Counted from the stretch's first letter, positions 1 through 6,990 are shown. The stretch is DNA of 36,457 nt from an uncultured Oscillibacter sp. (GCA_946551795.1 CAMNRF010000015.1:1-36457); one strand, 5' to 3'. Numbers and translations are program-made. The notes: generated by a model from the letters alone, not told the origin.

Positions 1-2
1 CC

Positions 3-317
3 AGCCAGCTCTCCGGCGGCCAGCAGCAGCGGGTGTCCATCGCCCGGGCCCTGGCGGGGGAGCCCTCCGTCATCCTGGCCGACGAGCCCACCGGCGCCCT
101 GGACTCCCGCACGGGCCGGGAGGTGCTGGGCTTCCTCCAGAAGCTCAACGCCGAGGGGGACACGGTGGTCCTGATTACCCACGACAACTCCATCGCCGTC
201 AAGGCACGCCGCATCGTCCGCCTCCAGGACGGGCGGGTGATCTACGACGGCGACGCCGGCGATCCCCGGGCCGTGGTGCGGGCCGAGGACGGGGAGTCCG
301 GGGAGGTGGGGGCATGA
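3..317 (+). CDS. ABC transporter ATP-binding protein, MacB/LolD type (3' part only)
   Basis: This is the C-terminal part of an ATPase whose start lies before the window; the frame is open from base 3. The visible protein begins with the ABC signature LSGGQQQR, followed by Walker B and D-loop ([13 protein letters not shown]) and the switch histidine in LITHD. This order and the 'PTGALDS' wording are typical of the MacB/LolD/FtsE-like exporters. It should power the membrane subunit encoded next, with which it shares an ATGA overlap (stop of one, start of the other), so the two are translationally coupled. Walker A is outside the window. The acidic 25-residue tail after the core fold has no recognised role. 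The substrate cannot be told from sequence; in this family peptides, antimicrobials or lipoproteins are known cargo. Confidence 0.93.
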   Translation, partial: SQLSGGQQQRVSIARALAGEPSVILADEPTGALDSRTGREVLGFLQKLNAEGDTVVLITHDNSIAVKARRIVRLQDGRVIYDGDAGDPRAVVRAEDGESGEVGA

Positions 318-1567
318 ATTTCACCCAGTCCTTTAAATTGGCCATCAAATCTCTAAAGACCAGCAAGGCCCGGGCCATTTTGACCATGCTGGGCATCATC
401 ATCGGCGTGGCGGCGGTGATTGTCATCATCTCCCTGGGCAACGGTCTCACCGGCATGGTGGAGCAGCAGGTGGAGAAGGTGGGCATCAACCAGATCTACG
501 CCTACAACTGGGGCTTCGGCGGCGGTGCCCTGGCCCTGGACGCCCAGGACATCTACGACCTGGTGGAGGAGCGGCCGGACGTGTTCGTGGGCGTCACCCC
601 CTGGGTCGGCGCCGGCACCGGCGCCCGGCGGGACAGCGAGAAGTACGAGAAGACCAACATCTACGGCGTCAGCGAGGCCTTCTACAACCCGGAGCTGTCC
701 GCCACCCTGGACGGGGACCGGCTGGGAGAGGGCCGCTTCCTGGGCTATGTGGACGTGCTCCAGCGGAGCAATGTCTGCGTCATCGGCGCGTACCTGGAGA
801 AGACCGCCTTCCACGGCGACGCCCTGGGCCAGGGGCTCATTGTGGGCGGCGTGCCCTACACCGTCATCGGCGTGATGAAGCAGGGCAGCGAGGTGATGGA
901 GGAGGGCGGCGGCGACGACTTCGTCTACATCCCCTACGAGAACGCCCTCCAGCTCACCGGCACCCGGCAGGTCCAGCTCTTCCAGCTCACCTGCACCTCC
1001 CGGGAGACCTCGGGCCTTGCCAAGGAGCTCCTCACGGAGCTGATGCTGGACTTCTACGGCGAGGAGTACAGCGACAACAGCAGCACCTTCTACATCCAGA
1101 CCATGGCGGAGCAGGTGGCCATGATCAACGGCATGATGGGCGTGGCCATGGCGGTGCTGGTGGCCATTGCCGCCATCAGCCTACTGGTGGGGGGCATCGG
1201 CATCATGAACATCATGCTGGTGTCCGTCACGGAGCGCACCCGGGAGATCGGCATCCGCAAGTCCCTGGGGGCCAAGCGGCGGGACATCCGGCGGCAGTTT
1301 GTCATCGAGGCCGGCACCACCTCCGCCATCGGCGGCCTGCTGGGCATCGGCTTCGGGTGCCTGATGGCCATGGGCATCGGGGCCCTCATGGGCGGGATGC
1401 TGGTGGAGTCCCTGGGGGCCAGCGGTGTCACCTTCAACGCCGCCCCCACCTTCGGCGCCATCGCCGTGTCCTTCGGCGTGTCCGTGGGCATCGGCGTCCT
1501 CTTCGGCTACCTCCCCGCCAACAAGGCGGCGAAGCTCAACCCCATCGACGCCCTGCGGTACGACTGA
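314..1567 (+). CDS. ABC transporter permease, MacB/FtsX family
   Basis: A 417-residue membrane subunit of an ABC exporter. It has one N-terminal membrane helix (about 21-43), a large extracytoplasmic MacB_PCD domain (about 45-265) and three C-terminal helices (about 276-300, 339-364, 380-400), the standard MacB/FtsX topology. The motif [20 protein letters not shown] (about 306-325) after the second helix is the family's conserved cytoplasmic loop. The length is normal for Gram-positive MacB-like permeases. It overlaps the upstream ATPase gene by four bases and is the last gene of that operon: a gap full of hairpins and then a terminator follow. An adaptor protein (MacA-like) would be expected upstream, outside the window. 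Its proximity to an envelope-stress sigma factor suggests, but does not show, a role in envelope defence. Confidence 0.94.
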   Translation: MNFTQSFKLAIKSLKTSKARAILTMLGIIIGVAAVIVIISLGNGLTGMVEQQVEKVGINQIYAYNWGFGGGALALDAQDIYDLVEERPDVFVGVTPWVGAGTGARRDSEKYEKTNIYGVSEAFYNPELSATLDGDRLGEGRFLGYVDVLQRSNVCVIGAYLEKTAFHGDALGQGLIVGGVPYTVIGVMKQGSEVMEEGGGDDFVYIPYENALQLTGTRQVQLFQLTCTSRETSGLAKELLTELMLDFYGEEYSDNSSTFYIQTMAEQVAMINGMMGVAMAVLVAIAAISLLVGGIGIMNIMLVSVTERTREIGIRKSLGAKRRDIRRQFVIEAGTTSAIGGLLGIGFGCLMAMGIGALMGGMLVESLGASGVTFNAAPTFGAIAVSFGVSVGIGVLFGYLPANKAAKLNPIDALRYD

Positions 1568-1580
1568 CAGATTTTTGGAG

Positions 1581-1732
1581 ACCCGTGAAGCTGCGGGTAC
1601 CGGGCCGCCGCCCTCTGGGTGCGGCGGTCCCTGTGGTCCTTTGATTGGCGGCCCGCCTGTAAGGGCCGCCCCCCTGGGCGGCCCGTCCCAACAAGGTGTC
1701 GGGAGCACGTGCCAAAAGGTGTTCCCGTGACA
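1581..1732 (+). other. Run of consecutive stem-loops after the ABC exporter genes
   Basis: Non-coding. The stems that can be read directly are: ACCCG/CGGGT at 1581-1598; a ten-pair stem at 1602-1630 with CCGCCGC as its left core; GGCGGCCC at 1647-1654, which can pair with GGGCCGCC at 1663-1670; and the same GGGCCGCC, which can instead pair with GGCGGCCC at 1677-1684. A looser stem with TGTC, GGGA and CAC arms lies at 1697-1732. The two GGCGGCCC copies compete for one partner, so only one of the two hairpins can form at a time. A conventional terminator follows at 1740. Confidence 0.7.
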
Positions 1733-1739
1733 GAGGAAG

Positions 1740-1773
1740 AATTCCGGTGAAAAATTTTCGCCGGAATTTTTTT
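1740..1773 (+). terminator. Intrinsic terminator after the ABC exporter operon
   Basis: AATTCCGGTGAAAA pairs with TTTTCGCCGGAATT with a single G-T wobble, and the 3' arm runs into a T tract ending near 1773. It separates the exporter genes from the sigma factor promoter that starts only about ten bases later. Confidence 0.85.
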
Positions 1774-1781
1774 CTCTCTTC

Positions 1782-1806
1782 AAACTTTTTCCCGCCCGCT
1801 GCCGTC
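1782..1806 (+). promoter_or_regulatory. Probable ECF-sigma (self-recognised) promoter of the sigma/anti-sigma pair
   Basis: AAAC (1782-1785) followed by a T run, and CGTC (1803-1806) 17 bases further on, match the general ECF pattern of an AAC-type -35 and a CGTC-type -10 seen for SigV, SigM and SigW of Bacillus. No good -35 exists for the TATACT at 1807-1812 under a housekeeping sigma factor. Autoregulation is typical of such loci, so the sigma factor encoded 36 bases downstream is the likely user. This is inference from motif and context. Confidence 0.6.
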
Positions 1807-1841
1807 TATACTACAGAACAACAGAGAAGGGAGGTGCGTAT

Positions 1842-2333
1842 ATGGCGTCTTTGAAAGAGGACCAGCTGGAGGCGTATCTCATCGGCGGTCAGGCCCGGTT
1901 CTACCGCCTGGCGTACAGCTACCTCCAGGACCGGGAGGAGGCCCTGGACGCGGTGCAGACCGCCGTCTGCCGGGCGCTGGAGCGGCGGGACAGCCTGCGG
2001 GACGAGGCGGCATTGCGGACCTGGTTCACCCGCATCCTGGTGAACACCTGCATGGACCTGCTGCGCCAGCGCAAGCGGGTGGCCTTTGTGCCGCCGGAGG
2101 CCCTGGACACTGGCAGCTATGAGGACCCCCTGCCGGAGGACGACGCGCTGGCCAGCCGGGTGAACGCCCTGCCGCCCGAGGTTCAGACCGTGGTGAAGCT
2201 GCGGTTCTACGAGGACATGGCCCTCCGGGACATCAGTGAGGTCACCGGCTGGAACCTGAACACCGTGAAGAGCCGCCTGTACGCGGGATTGAAGAAACTG
2301 CGGGTATCATTGGAAGGAGTGACACTGGAATGA
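1842..2333 (+). CDS. ECF-type RNA polymerase sigma factor, SigV-like
   Basis: A 163-residue sigma-70 family factor with only regions 2 and 4, the ECF architecture. Region 2 spans about residues 12-80 (FYRLAYSYLQDREEALDAVQ and WFTRILVNTCMDLLR) and region 4 about 105-155 with a helix-turn-helix (LRDISEVTGWNLNTVKSRL). The ATG at 1842 has a GGGAGG ribosome-binding site eight bases ahead. The stop overlaps the start of the next gene (ATGA), so sigma and anti-sigma are translated together. Because the partner is RsiV-like, the closest described model is SigV of Bacillus subtilis and Clostridioides difficile, which answers lysozyme by switching on peptidoglycan and teichoic-acid modification. Which genes this one controls is unknown. 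Confidence 0.9.
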   Translation: MASLKEDQLEAYLIGGQARFYRLAYSYLQDREEALDAVQTAVCRALERRDSLRDEAALRTWFTRILVNTCMDLLRQRKRVAFVPPEALDTGSYEDPLPEDDALASRVNALPPEVQTVVKLRFYEDMALRDISEVTGWNLNTVKSRLYAGLKKLRVSLEGVTLE

Positions 2334-3178
2334 ACGAATTCAAAAAAGCCAGAGAGGACTACGAGGCCACCCCCATCCCCCAGGAGCTGGAGAGCCGGGT
2401 CCGGGCGGGCATCCGCCAGGGAAGGGCCAATTACCGCCGCAGGCGGTGGAGGAAGTACGGCATCGGAGCCGCCGCGTGTCTTGCGGTGCTGGTGGGGGCG
2501 CTGAACCTGTCTCCCACCGTGGCGGCGGCGGCGGCGGAGGTGCCGGTGCTGGGGGGCCTCTTCCGGGTGATGACCTTTATCAGCTTCAACGCCTCCGACG
2601 GCGGCATCAACTATGCGGTTTCCGTTCCCAGGCTGGAGACCGACGGAGAGAGTGAACTGGCCCAAGCTGTCAACGACGCCATTGAAAACAAGGTGCTCCG
2701 GCTGGAGGAAAAAGCCCGGCAGGACTGGGAGGACTACAAGGACGCCTTCTTCGCTACCGGCGGCACGGAGGAGGAGTGGGGCGAGAGGACCATGGACGTC
2801 ATCGTGGACTACGAGATCAAGAGCCAGACAGACACCCGGGTGTCCTTTGTGGTGACCTTTGCCGAGGGCTGGGTGGCCTCCATGGAGGAGAGGTACTGCT
2901 ACAACCTGGATCTGGCGGAGGACCGGGACATCACCCTGGCGGACCTGCTGGGTGAAAACTGGGTGGAGCGGTGCAACGAGGCCGTGAACGCCGGCATCGC
3001 CGCCAGTGTGGACGAGGAGGGCTTCACCTACTTCTTCACGCCGGAGGAGGGCGGCTTTACCACGGTGGACGAGACCACCGCCTTCTATATCCGGGAGGAC
3101 GGCGTGCCGGTGCTGGTGTTTCCCGAGTACTCCATCGCCGCCGGCGCGGCTGGAAGCCCGGAATTCCCCGTGGAGTGA
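2330..3178 (+). CDS. RsiV-like transmembrane anti-sigma factor (DUF3298)
   Basis: A 282-residue single-pass membrane protein. A basic cytoplasmic N-terminus (about 1-42) is followed by one membrane helix (about 43-62), then the stretch SPTVAAAAAEVPVLGGLFRV that RsiV-type proteins carry next to the membrane, and an extracytoplasmic domain ending in a DUF3298-like fold (DITLADLLG near 200, VPVLVFPEYSIA near 265). In the known family the outer domain binds lysozyme, signal peptidase then cuts near the membrane, and the N-terminus releases its sigma factor. Gene order and the four-base overlap with the sigma gene agree. A strong terminator follows 27 bases later. Family placement is by motif reading; lysozyme binding is inferred from relatives. 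Confidence 0.85.
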   Translation: MNEFKKAREDYEATPIPQELESRVRAGIRQGRANYRRRRWRKYGIGAAACLAVLVGALNLSPTVAAAAAEVPVLGGLFRVMTFISFNASDGGINYAVSVPRLETDGESELAQAVNDAIENKVLRLEEKARQDWEDYKDAFFATGGTEEEWGERTMDVIVDYEIKSQTDTRVSFVVTFAEGWVASMEERYCYNLDLAEDRDITLADLLGENWVERCNEAVNAGIAASVDEEGFTYFFTPEEGGFTTVDETTAFYIREDGVPVLVFPEYSIAAGAAGSPEFPVE

Positions 3179-3204
3179 TTAAAAATAGATTCCAAATCAA
3201 AAAG

Positions 3205-3240
3205 ACGGGAGGGAACCGCACTGGGTTCTCTCCCGTTTTT
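3205..3240 (+). terminator. Intrinsic terminator of the sigma/anti-sigma operon
   Basis: ACGGGAGGGAACC (3205-3217) pairs with GGTTCTCTCCCGT (3224-3236) with one wobble, a six-base loop, and a T run to 3240. Confidence 0.92.
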
Positions 3241-3347
3241 GATATTTGCGTTACAAAAAGTCTGCCCGAATCAAAGCAATTCCCCCGATGCCGTCGCAGA
3301 GGCTTGTTGGATTACCCAGTCCCCGCAGCGCGCGAAAGCTCTTTTTG

Positions 3348-3427
3348 GATACTTTTCACTCAAGAGTATAAGGGCCTCTAAACGTCAGAGACGTTAAGAG
3401 GCCCTATATCTCTCGAGAAAAAGTATC
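3348..3427. repeat. 80-bp imperfect palindrome at the end of sufB (bidirectional terminator or MITE-like)
   Basis: The whole stretch is nearly its own reverse complement. The outer arms GATACTTTT and AAAAGTATC are followed inward by matching ACTCAAGAGTAT-like segments, and the core AGGGCCTCTAAACGTC pairs with GACGTTAAGAGGCCCT around the loop AGA with one mismatch. The right outer arm reaches the stop codon of the minus-strand sufB gene. Read on the minus strand the core is followed by a weakly T-rich stretch, so it can end sufB transcription; the extra outer arms are longer than a terminator needs. The stretch 3241-3347 holds no gene that I can see. Confidence 0.75.
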
Positions 3428-4352
3428 AAGCCAGGAAGCCCTTGAGGATGCAGTCCTCCGCCTCCTCCTCGGTGAGGCCCAGGGTCTCCAGCTTCAGAAG
3501 CTGGTCGCCGGCGATTTTGCCGATGGCGGCCTCGTGGACCAGCTGGGCCTCGGTGCAGTTGGCGGTGATGGCGGGGATGGACTTGATTTTGGCCTCCCCC
3601 ATGATGATGGAGTCGCACTGGACGTGGCCGAAGCACTGGGCGTTGCCCACCATCCGGGGGTAGAACACCTGGCTGGACCGGTCCTGGGCGACAGACCGGG
3701 AGATCACCCGCCCCCTGGAGCCCTCGCCGTCCAGGACGATCTCCATGTCACTCTCCGCCGCCTGATCCCCATGGGTCAGAAGCCGCTCAGTGACGACGGC
3801 CTCGGCGTCTTTGCCGCAGACGATCTTCGTGTTCCGCCTGGTGGAGTCGATGCCCCGGATCTGGACGGTCTCCATCTGAATGGAGGCCCCCTCCTCCAGG
3901 TAGACCACCGTCTCCGGATTCATGATGCGGCCGCCGGTGCCGTCACCCTCGCCGTAGTGCTTCTCCGTGTACTTCACCCTGGAGTTTTTGCCCACGTAGA
4001 AGGTGTGGACGCCGTCGTGGCGGCTGGTCTGGTCGCCGCAGTTGTGGATGCCGCACCCGGCCACGATGTTCACATCGCAGTTCTCGCCGATGTAGAAGTC
4101 GTTGTAGACCATCTCCTCCACGCCGGACTTGGTGATGATGACGGGGATGTGGCAGGTCTCGCCCACGGTGCCGTCCTTCACGCGGATGTCGATGCCGCTC
4201 TTGCCGTCGGTCTTGGAGGTGATCTCAATGTGCTCCGTGGACTGGCGGCCGTCACAGCCGCTGTCCTTGCGGATATTGAAAGCCCCCACGGGCTTGCCGA
4301 CCAGGTCCGCGATCTTCTCCAGAAGCTCGCGGTCAATCTCGGTGTCCATCAT
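3426..4352 (-). CDS. sufB: SufB/SufD-family Fe-S cluster scaffold protein (short form)
   Basis: A 308-residue SufB/SufD family protein, much shorter than the roughly 470-residue SufB of the full SUF system. The conserved C-terminal core is present: CDS at 246-248 and the pair H273-E274 in LVHEAAIGKIAGDQ, which align with the cluster-forming Cys, His and Glu residues of SufB. Extra cysteines lie at 33, 67, 92, 100 and 105. It builds Fe-S clusters with the SufC ATPase, whose gene overlaps it by four bases. No sufS, sufU or sufD is adjacent, so this is the minimal SufC-SufB arrangement described in anaerobes and archaea. GGAGG lies about ten bases before the ATG at 4352; a second ATG follows directly and could also serve. 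Confidence 0.9.
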   Translation of the reverse strand: MMDTEIDRELLEKIADLVGKPVGAFNIRKDSGCDGRQSTEHIEITSKTDGKSGIDIRVKDGTVGETCHIPVIITKSGVEEMVYNDFYIGENCDVNIVAGCGIHNCGDQTSRHDGVHTFYVGKNSRVKYTEKHYGEGDGTGGRIMNPETVVYLEEGASIQMETVQIRGIDSTRRNTKIVCGKDAEAVVTERLLTHGDQAAESDMEIVLDGEGSRGRVISRSVAQDRSSQVFYPRMVGNAQCFGHVQCDSIIMGEAKIKSIPAITANCTEAQLVHEAAIGKIAGDQLLKLETLGLTEEEAEDCILKGFLA

Positions 4353-5089
4353 AGCGTGTTCGCCTCCTTTGTCAGTACCGGGCAGCCGCCCAGGGTGTCC
4401 GCCAGAATCTGGGGCAGAATCTCCGATGCCGTGCCCCGGTGGCGCAGCCGTCCGTCCCCTACCACAATGACCTCGTCCGCCAGGGAGATGATGCGCTCCT
4501 GGTGGGAGATGATGATCATGGTGCCATTGCCCGCGGCGTGGATCTGCTCAAAAGTCTCCGTCAGCCGGGCGAAGCTCCACAGGTCGATGCCCGCCTCCGG
4601 CTCGTCGAAGATCATCAGCTGGGCGCCCCTCGCCAGGATGGAGGCGATCTCGATGCGCTTGACCTCGCCGCCGGAGAGGGACACGTCCACCTCCCGGTCC
4701 AGGTAGTCGTTGGCGCACAGGCCCACCCGGGTGAGGTACTGGCAGCACTTGTCCTTGGAGAGCTTCTCGTCCCCGTGGGCCAGGGTCAGCAGGTCCCGCA
4801 CCGTCAGCCCCTTGAAGCGGGGGGGCTGCTGGAAGCCATAGCTGATGCCAAGGCGGGCCCGTTCCGTGATGCCCAGGGAGGTGATGTCCTGCCCGTTCCA
4901 GAGGATCTGGCCGGCGGTGGGTGTCACCAGCCCCATGATGATCTTGGCCAGGGTGGTCTTGCCGCCGCCGTTGGGGCCGGTGAACACCACCAGGCGGTGG
5001 TCCGGAATGGTGAGGGAGATGTCGTTCAAAATGCCCAGCTCCCCGTCTCCCTCCCGGACGGAGTAGCTGATGGACTTGAGTTCCAGCAT
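4349..5089 (-). CDS. sufC: Fe-S cluster assembly ATPase SufC
   Basis: A 246-residue ABC-type ATPase without membrane domains. Walker A is GPNGGGKTT (38-46), the signature is LSGGEVKR (138-145), Walker B is MIFDEPEAGID (159-169), and the switch histidine lies in IIISHQ near 195. The EPEAGID wording and the GEVKR signature are characteristic of SufC. In the cytoplasm it drives conformational change of the SufB-type scaffold during cluster building. It is the first gene of a two-gene minus-strand operon with sufB, with a GAGGAGG ribosome-binding site nine bases before the ATG at 5089. A promoter and an operator-like palindrome lie just upstream. Confidence 0.95.
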   Translation of the reverse strand: MLELKSISYSVREGDGELGILNDISLTIPDHRLVVFTGPNGGGKTTLAKIIMGLVTPTAGQILWNGQDITSLGITERARLGISYGFQQPPRFKGLTVRDLLTLAHGDEKLSKDKCCQYLTRVGLCANDYLDREVDVSLSGGEVKRIEIASILARGAQLMIFDEPEAGIDLWSFARLTETFEQIHAAGNGTMIIISHQERIISLADEVIVVGDGRLRHRGTASEILPQILADTLGGCPVLTKEANTL

Positions 5090-5124
5090 GGTTTGGAACC
5101 TCCTCAGAGTGTGAATTTCAAAAA

Positions 5125-5160
5125 CGTATCTATTTTACCAGATACGGCAGAAAAAGACAA
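5125..5160 (-). promoter_or_regulatory. sufCB promoter with an inverted repeat spanning the -10
   Basis: On the minus strand TTGTCT (5160-5155) and TAAAAT (5137-5132) are separated by 17 bases, a good housekeeping promoter. CGTATCT (5125-5131) and AGATACG (5140-5146) form a perfect seven-base inverted repeat with an eight-base spacer that contains the whole -10 element. A protein bound there would block RNA polymerase, so it is a candidate operator for an Fe-S or redox sensor. The regulator is not encoded in the window. Confidence 0.75.
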
Positions 5161-5317
5161 CATATCACTGTGGTGGGTTTATTTGGGGAAAACCATCCTT
5201 TGCAGAGATAGTCTACCCCATTTGACAGAAATTTACCTGTGACAAATGCAACAAGGAACAAAAAAGTCCGCCGCGGCATAGGATGGGGCGCAGATGAAGA
5301 GCAAAGGAGTGGCTTTT

Positions 5318-5938
5318 ATGGCAGAGAACATACATAGTCCCGAGGTGTATGACTTCCGGCGGTACGACCGGGTCTGGCAGCGGGTGGCCCCGGATCTGGA
5401 GCCCTATCCCGGCGTGAACGCGGCGGCGGCACCGGCGCCCCAGCCGCAGGCGGCCCCCGCCGGGCAGCTGGCCCGGCAGGAGAGCCAGCTGCCCGGGGCC
5501 TCCCAGGACCCCTGCTGCATGGGCAGCGCCGCGGCGGAGATGCTGGAGGTGCTCACCGGATTCATCGAGGAGGAGCTGGAGGACCGGCGGTACTATCTGG
5601 CCATGAGCCGCCAGGCCCCCGCCTGGGCCCGGCAGCGGCTGCGGGACATCGCCGCCGACGAGGGGGCCCACGCCCGGCGGCTGATGGCGGCCCACTATCT
5701 GATCACCGGCCAGTGCTACCGGCCCGCCATTGCCGGCGGCGCCGTCACCATCGGGCGCTGGTGTCCGGCCCTGCGGGAGCGGTATCACATGGAGGCCTGC
5801 AACGGCATGAACTACGCCCGCTCCGCCGACGGCACCACGGACCCGTGTCTGGCGAAGCTCCTGAACGAGCTCAGCGAAGACGAGTACCGCCACGCCGGGG
5901 AGCTGATGGCCATGCTGGAGCGGTCCATCCAGGGATAA
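5318..5938 (+). CDS. Ferritin-like (rubrerythrin-type) di-iron protein
   Basis: A 206-residue protein with a flexible Ala/Pro/Gln-rich region (about 34-62) and a four-helix ferritin-like domain (about 72-204). Two ExxH pairs, E115-H118 in DEGAH and E189-H192 in EDEYRH, plus glutamates near 85-88 and 159, give the expected di-iron ligand set. There is no rubredoxin domain, and the cysteines at 66-67 and 133 are not spaced as one. Rubrerythrin-type proteins remove peroxide or handle iron in anaerobes. The ATG at 5318 is chosen over one at 5294 because AAAGGAG lies eight bases ahead of it. TTGACA at 5222 may be its -35, but no convincing -10 follows. It is divergent from sufCB, another iron and oxidative-stress locus. 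Confidence 0.82.
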   Translation: MAENIHSPEVYDFRRYDRVWQRVAPDLEPYPGVNAAAAPAPQPQAAPAGQLARQESQLPGASQDPCCMGSAAAEMLEVLTGFIEEELEDRRYYLAMSRQAPAWARQRLRDIAADEGAHARRLMAAHYLITGQCYRPAIAGGAVTIGRWCPALRERYHMEACNGMNYARSADGTTDPCLAKLLNELSEDEYRHAGELMAMLERSIQG

Positions 5939-5945
5939 AAGAATG

Positions 5946-5974
5946 GGAGGAGCGGTTGACCCCGCTCCTCCTTT
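5946..5974 (+). terminator. Terminator of the ferritin-like gene, overlapping the next promoter
   Basis: GGAGGAGCGG (5946-5955) pairs perfectly with CCGCTCCTCC (5962-5971), followed by a short T run. The six-base loop, 5956-5961, is itself the -35 element of the promoter of the next gene. Confidence 0.85.
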
Positions 5975-5984
5975 CTGGTATAAT
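5956..5984 (+). promoter_or_regulatory. Promoter of the DUF2461 gene, nested in the preceding terminator
   Basis: TTGACC (5956-5961), 17 bases, TATAAT (5979-5984): a near-consensus housekeeping promoter. Its -35 is exactly the loop and its spacer is the 3' arm of the ferritin-like gene's terminator hairpin. Confidence 0.88.
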
Positions 5985-6014
5985 CGGCAGGAAAAACGAC
6001 GATGGGAGCGCGCC

Positions 6015-6695
6015 ATGTTTACCGGATTTACAGACGAGACCGTGGACTTCATGTGGGGCATCCGCTTCAACAACGAGCGGACGTGGTTTGAGGCCCACAA
6101 GGAGATCTACCTGACCCATTTCTACCGCCCCATGTGCGACCTGGCGGACGAGCTGTACGCCTTCATGCTGGAGCAGAGGCCGGACAGCGGATTGATCCGC
6201 AAGGTGACGAGAATCTACCGGGACGCCCGGCGGCTCCACGGCCGGGGGCCCTATAAGGAGAGCCTGTGGCTCTCTGTGGAGCAGGCGGGGGAGCAGTGGA
6301 CCGCCCGGCCCACCTTCTGGTTCGAGCTGATGCCGGAGGGGTGGACCTGCGGCATGGGCTACTGGATGCCCAAGCCCGCCACCATGGCCAAGCTCCGGGC
6401 CCGGATCACCCGGGACCCCGGGACCATGGAGAAGCTGACGGGGAAGCTGGCGGGGCAGACGGAGTTCACTCTGGAGACCCAGGACTACAAGCGGCCCAGG
6501 GCCGCCGCGCCGTCGCCGGCGCTGGAGCCCTGGTTCCGGGCCAGGTCCTTTACCATCATTCACGAGGACAAGCTGACGGAGGAGCTGTTCAGCCGGGACA
6601 TCGTGGACCGGGTGAAGGCGGGCTGGAAGTTCCTGCTGCCCTATTATGACTATTTCGTCACCCTGGACGGGGACCCGGACCCCGGTGAAATATGA
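6015..6695 (+). CDS. DUF2461 family protein
   Basis: A 226-residue soluble protein that fits the DUF2461 (TIGR02453) family: an N-terminal segment with FNNERTWFEAHKEIYL, the central RIYRDARRLHGRGPYKESLW (about 67-86) and a C-terminal half with LMPEGWTCGMGYWMP. The family is widespread and its function is unknown. The ATG at 6015 is preferred over upstream in-frame starts because it has GGGAG six bases ahead, lies 30 bases after the TATAAT box, and begins with the family's usual FTGFT. It is transcribed alone from the nested promoter and ends at a hairpin facing a convergent small gene. Confidence 0.85.
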   Translation: MFTGFTDETVDFMWGIRFNNERTWFEAHKEIYLTHFYRPMCDLADELYAFMLEQRPDSGLIRKVTRIYRDARRLHGRGPYKESLWLSVEQAGEQWTARPTFWFELMPEGWTCGMGYWMPKPATMAKLRARITRDPGTMEKLTGKLAGQTEFTLETQDYKRPRAAAPSPALEPWFRARSFTIIHEDKLTEELFSRDIVDRVKAGWKFLLPYYDYFVTLDGDPDPGEI

Positions 6696-6698
6696 GAG

Positions 6699-6722
6699 AG
6701 CGGTCCCCGATTGGGGACCGCT
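6699..6722. terminator. Symmetric hairpin between convergent genes
   Basis: AGCGGTCCCC pairs perfectly with GGGGACCGCT around GATT. T tracts are poor on both sides, so termination is likely but not certain. It lies between the DUF2461 gene and the small minus-strand gene and may serve both. Confidence 0.6.
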
Positions 6723-6727
6723 TCGCT

Positions 6728-6847
6728 CTATCTGCGCCCCAGGAACCACGAGACCGCCTTCAGCATCCCGACGGTGCCGAGAAGCGCGCAGAGCATGATC
6801 ACAGGCACAGACAGCACCTGTCCGACCCATGAGAGAAGCGTGTGCAT
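6728..6847 (-). CDS. Small hydrophobic membrane protein, 39 residues
   Basis: A short gene with strong signals. A perfect AAAGGAGG ribosome-binding site lies six bases before the ATG at 6847, and a promoter is placed upstream. The 39-residue product starts MHTLLSWVGQVL, has one membrane helix (about 10-34) and ends in a basic tail WFLGRR. I do not recognise the family. It is divergent from a TetR-type regulator and the two promoters overlap, so the regulator probably controls it. Small single-helix proteins in this setting can be regulators of transporters or stress peptides; no function can be assigned from sequence. Confidence 0.72.
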   Translation of the reverse strand: MHTLLSWVGQVLSVPVIMLCALLGTVGMLKAVSWFLGRR

Positions 6848-6872
6848 TCAAATCCTCCTTTCACGATATATG

Positions 6873-6921
6873 TTGATTTTTGCGACAGATGTATTATAAT
6901 ATCGGGAAGAGCGGCCGGCAA
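6873..6921. promoter_or_regulatory. Face-to-face promoters sharing one ATTATAAT
   Basis: Plus strand, towards the TetR gene: TTGATT (6873-6878), 16 bases, TATAAT (6895-6900). Minus strand, towards the small membrane protein: TTGCCG (6921-6916), 17 bases, TATAAT (6898-6893). The two -10 boxes overlap in the palindromic octamer ATTATAAT (6893-6900), so polymerase can occupy only one promoter at a time. A repressor bound here would silence both genes. Confidence 0.75.
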
Positions 6922-6990
6922 CCGGCAATTGGGGCGGAAGTGTCCGTTCTGCGGCACGGCGGCGGAAACTGTTGAAAAGGGGTGCGGGGG

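Noticed and set aside
1807-1812. TATACT as a housekeeping -10 for the sigma-factor gene
   Set aside because: No acceptable -35 at 16-18 bases; the overlapping ECF-type motif fits better.
3534-4706. A 390-codon plus-strand frame opposite sufB and sufC
   Set aside because: Antisense to two genes with clear Fe-S assembly motifs; repetitive Asp/Val/Leu composition.
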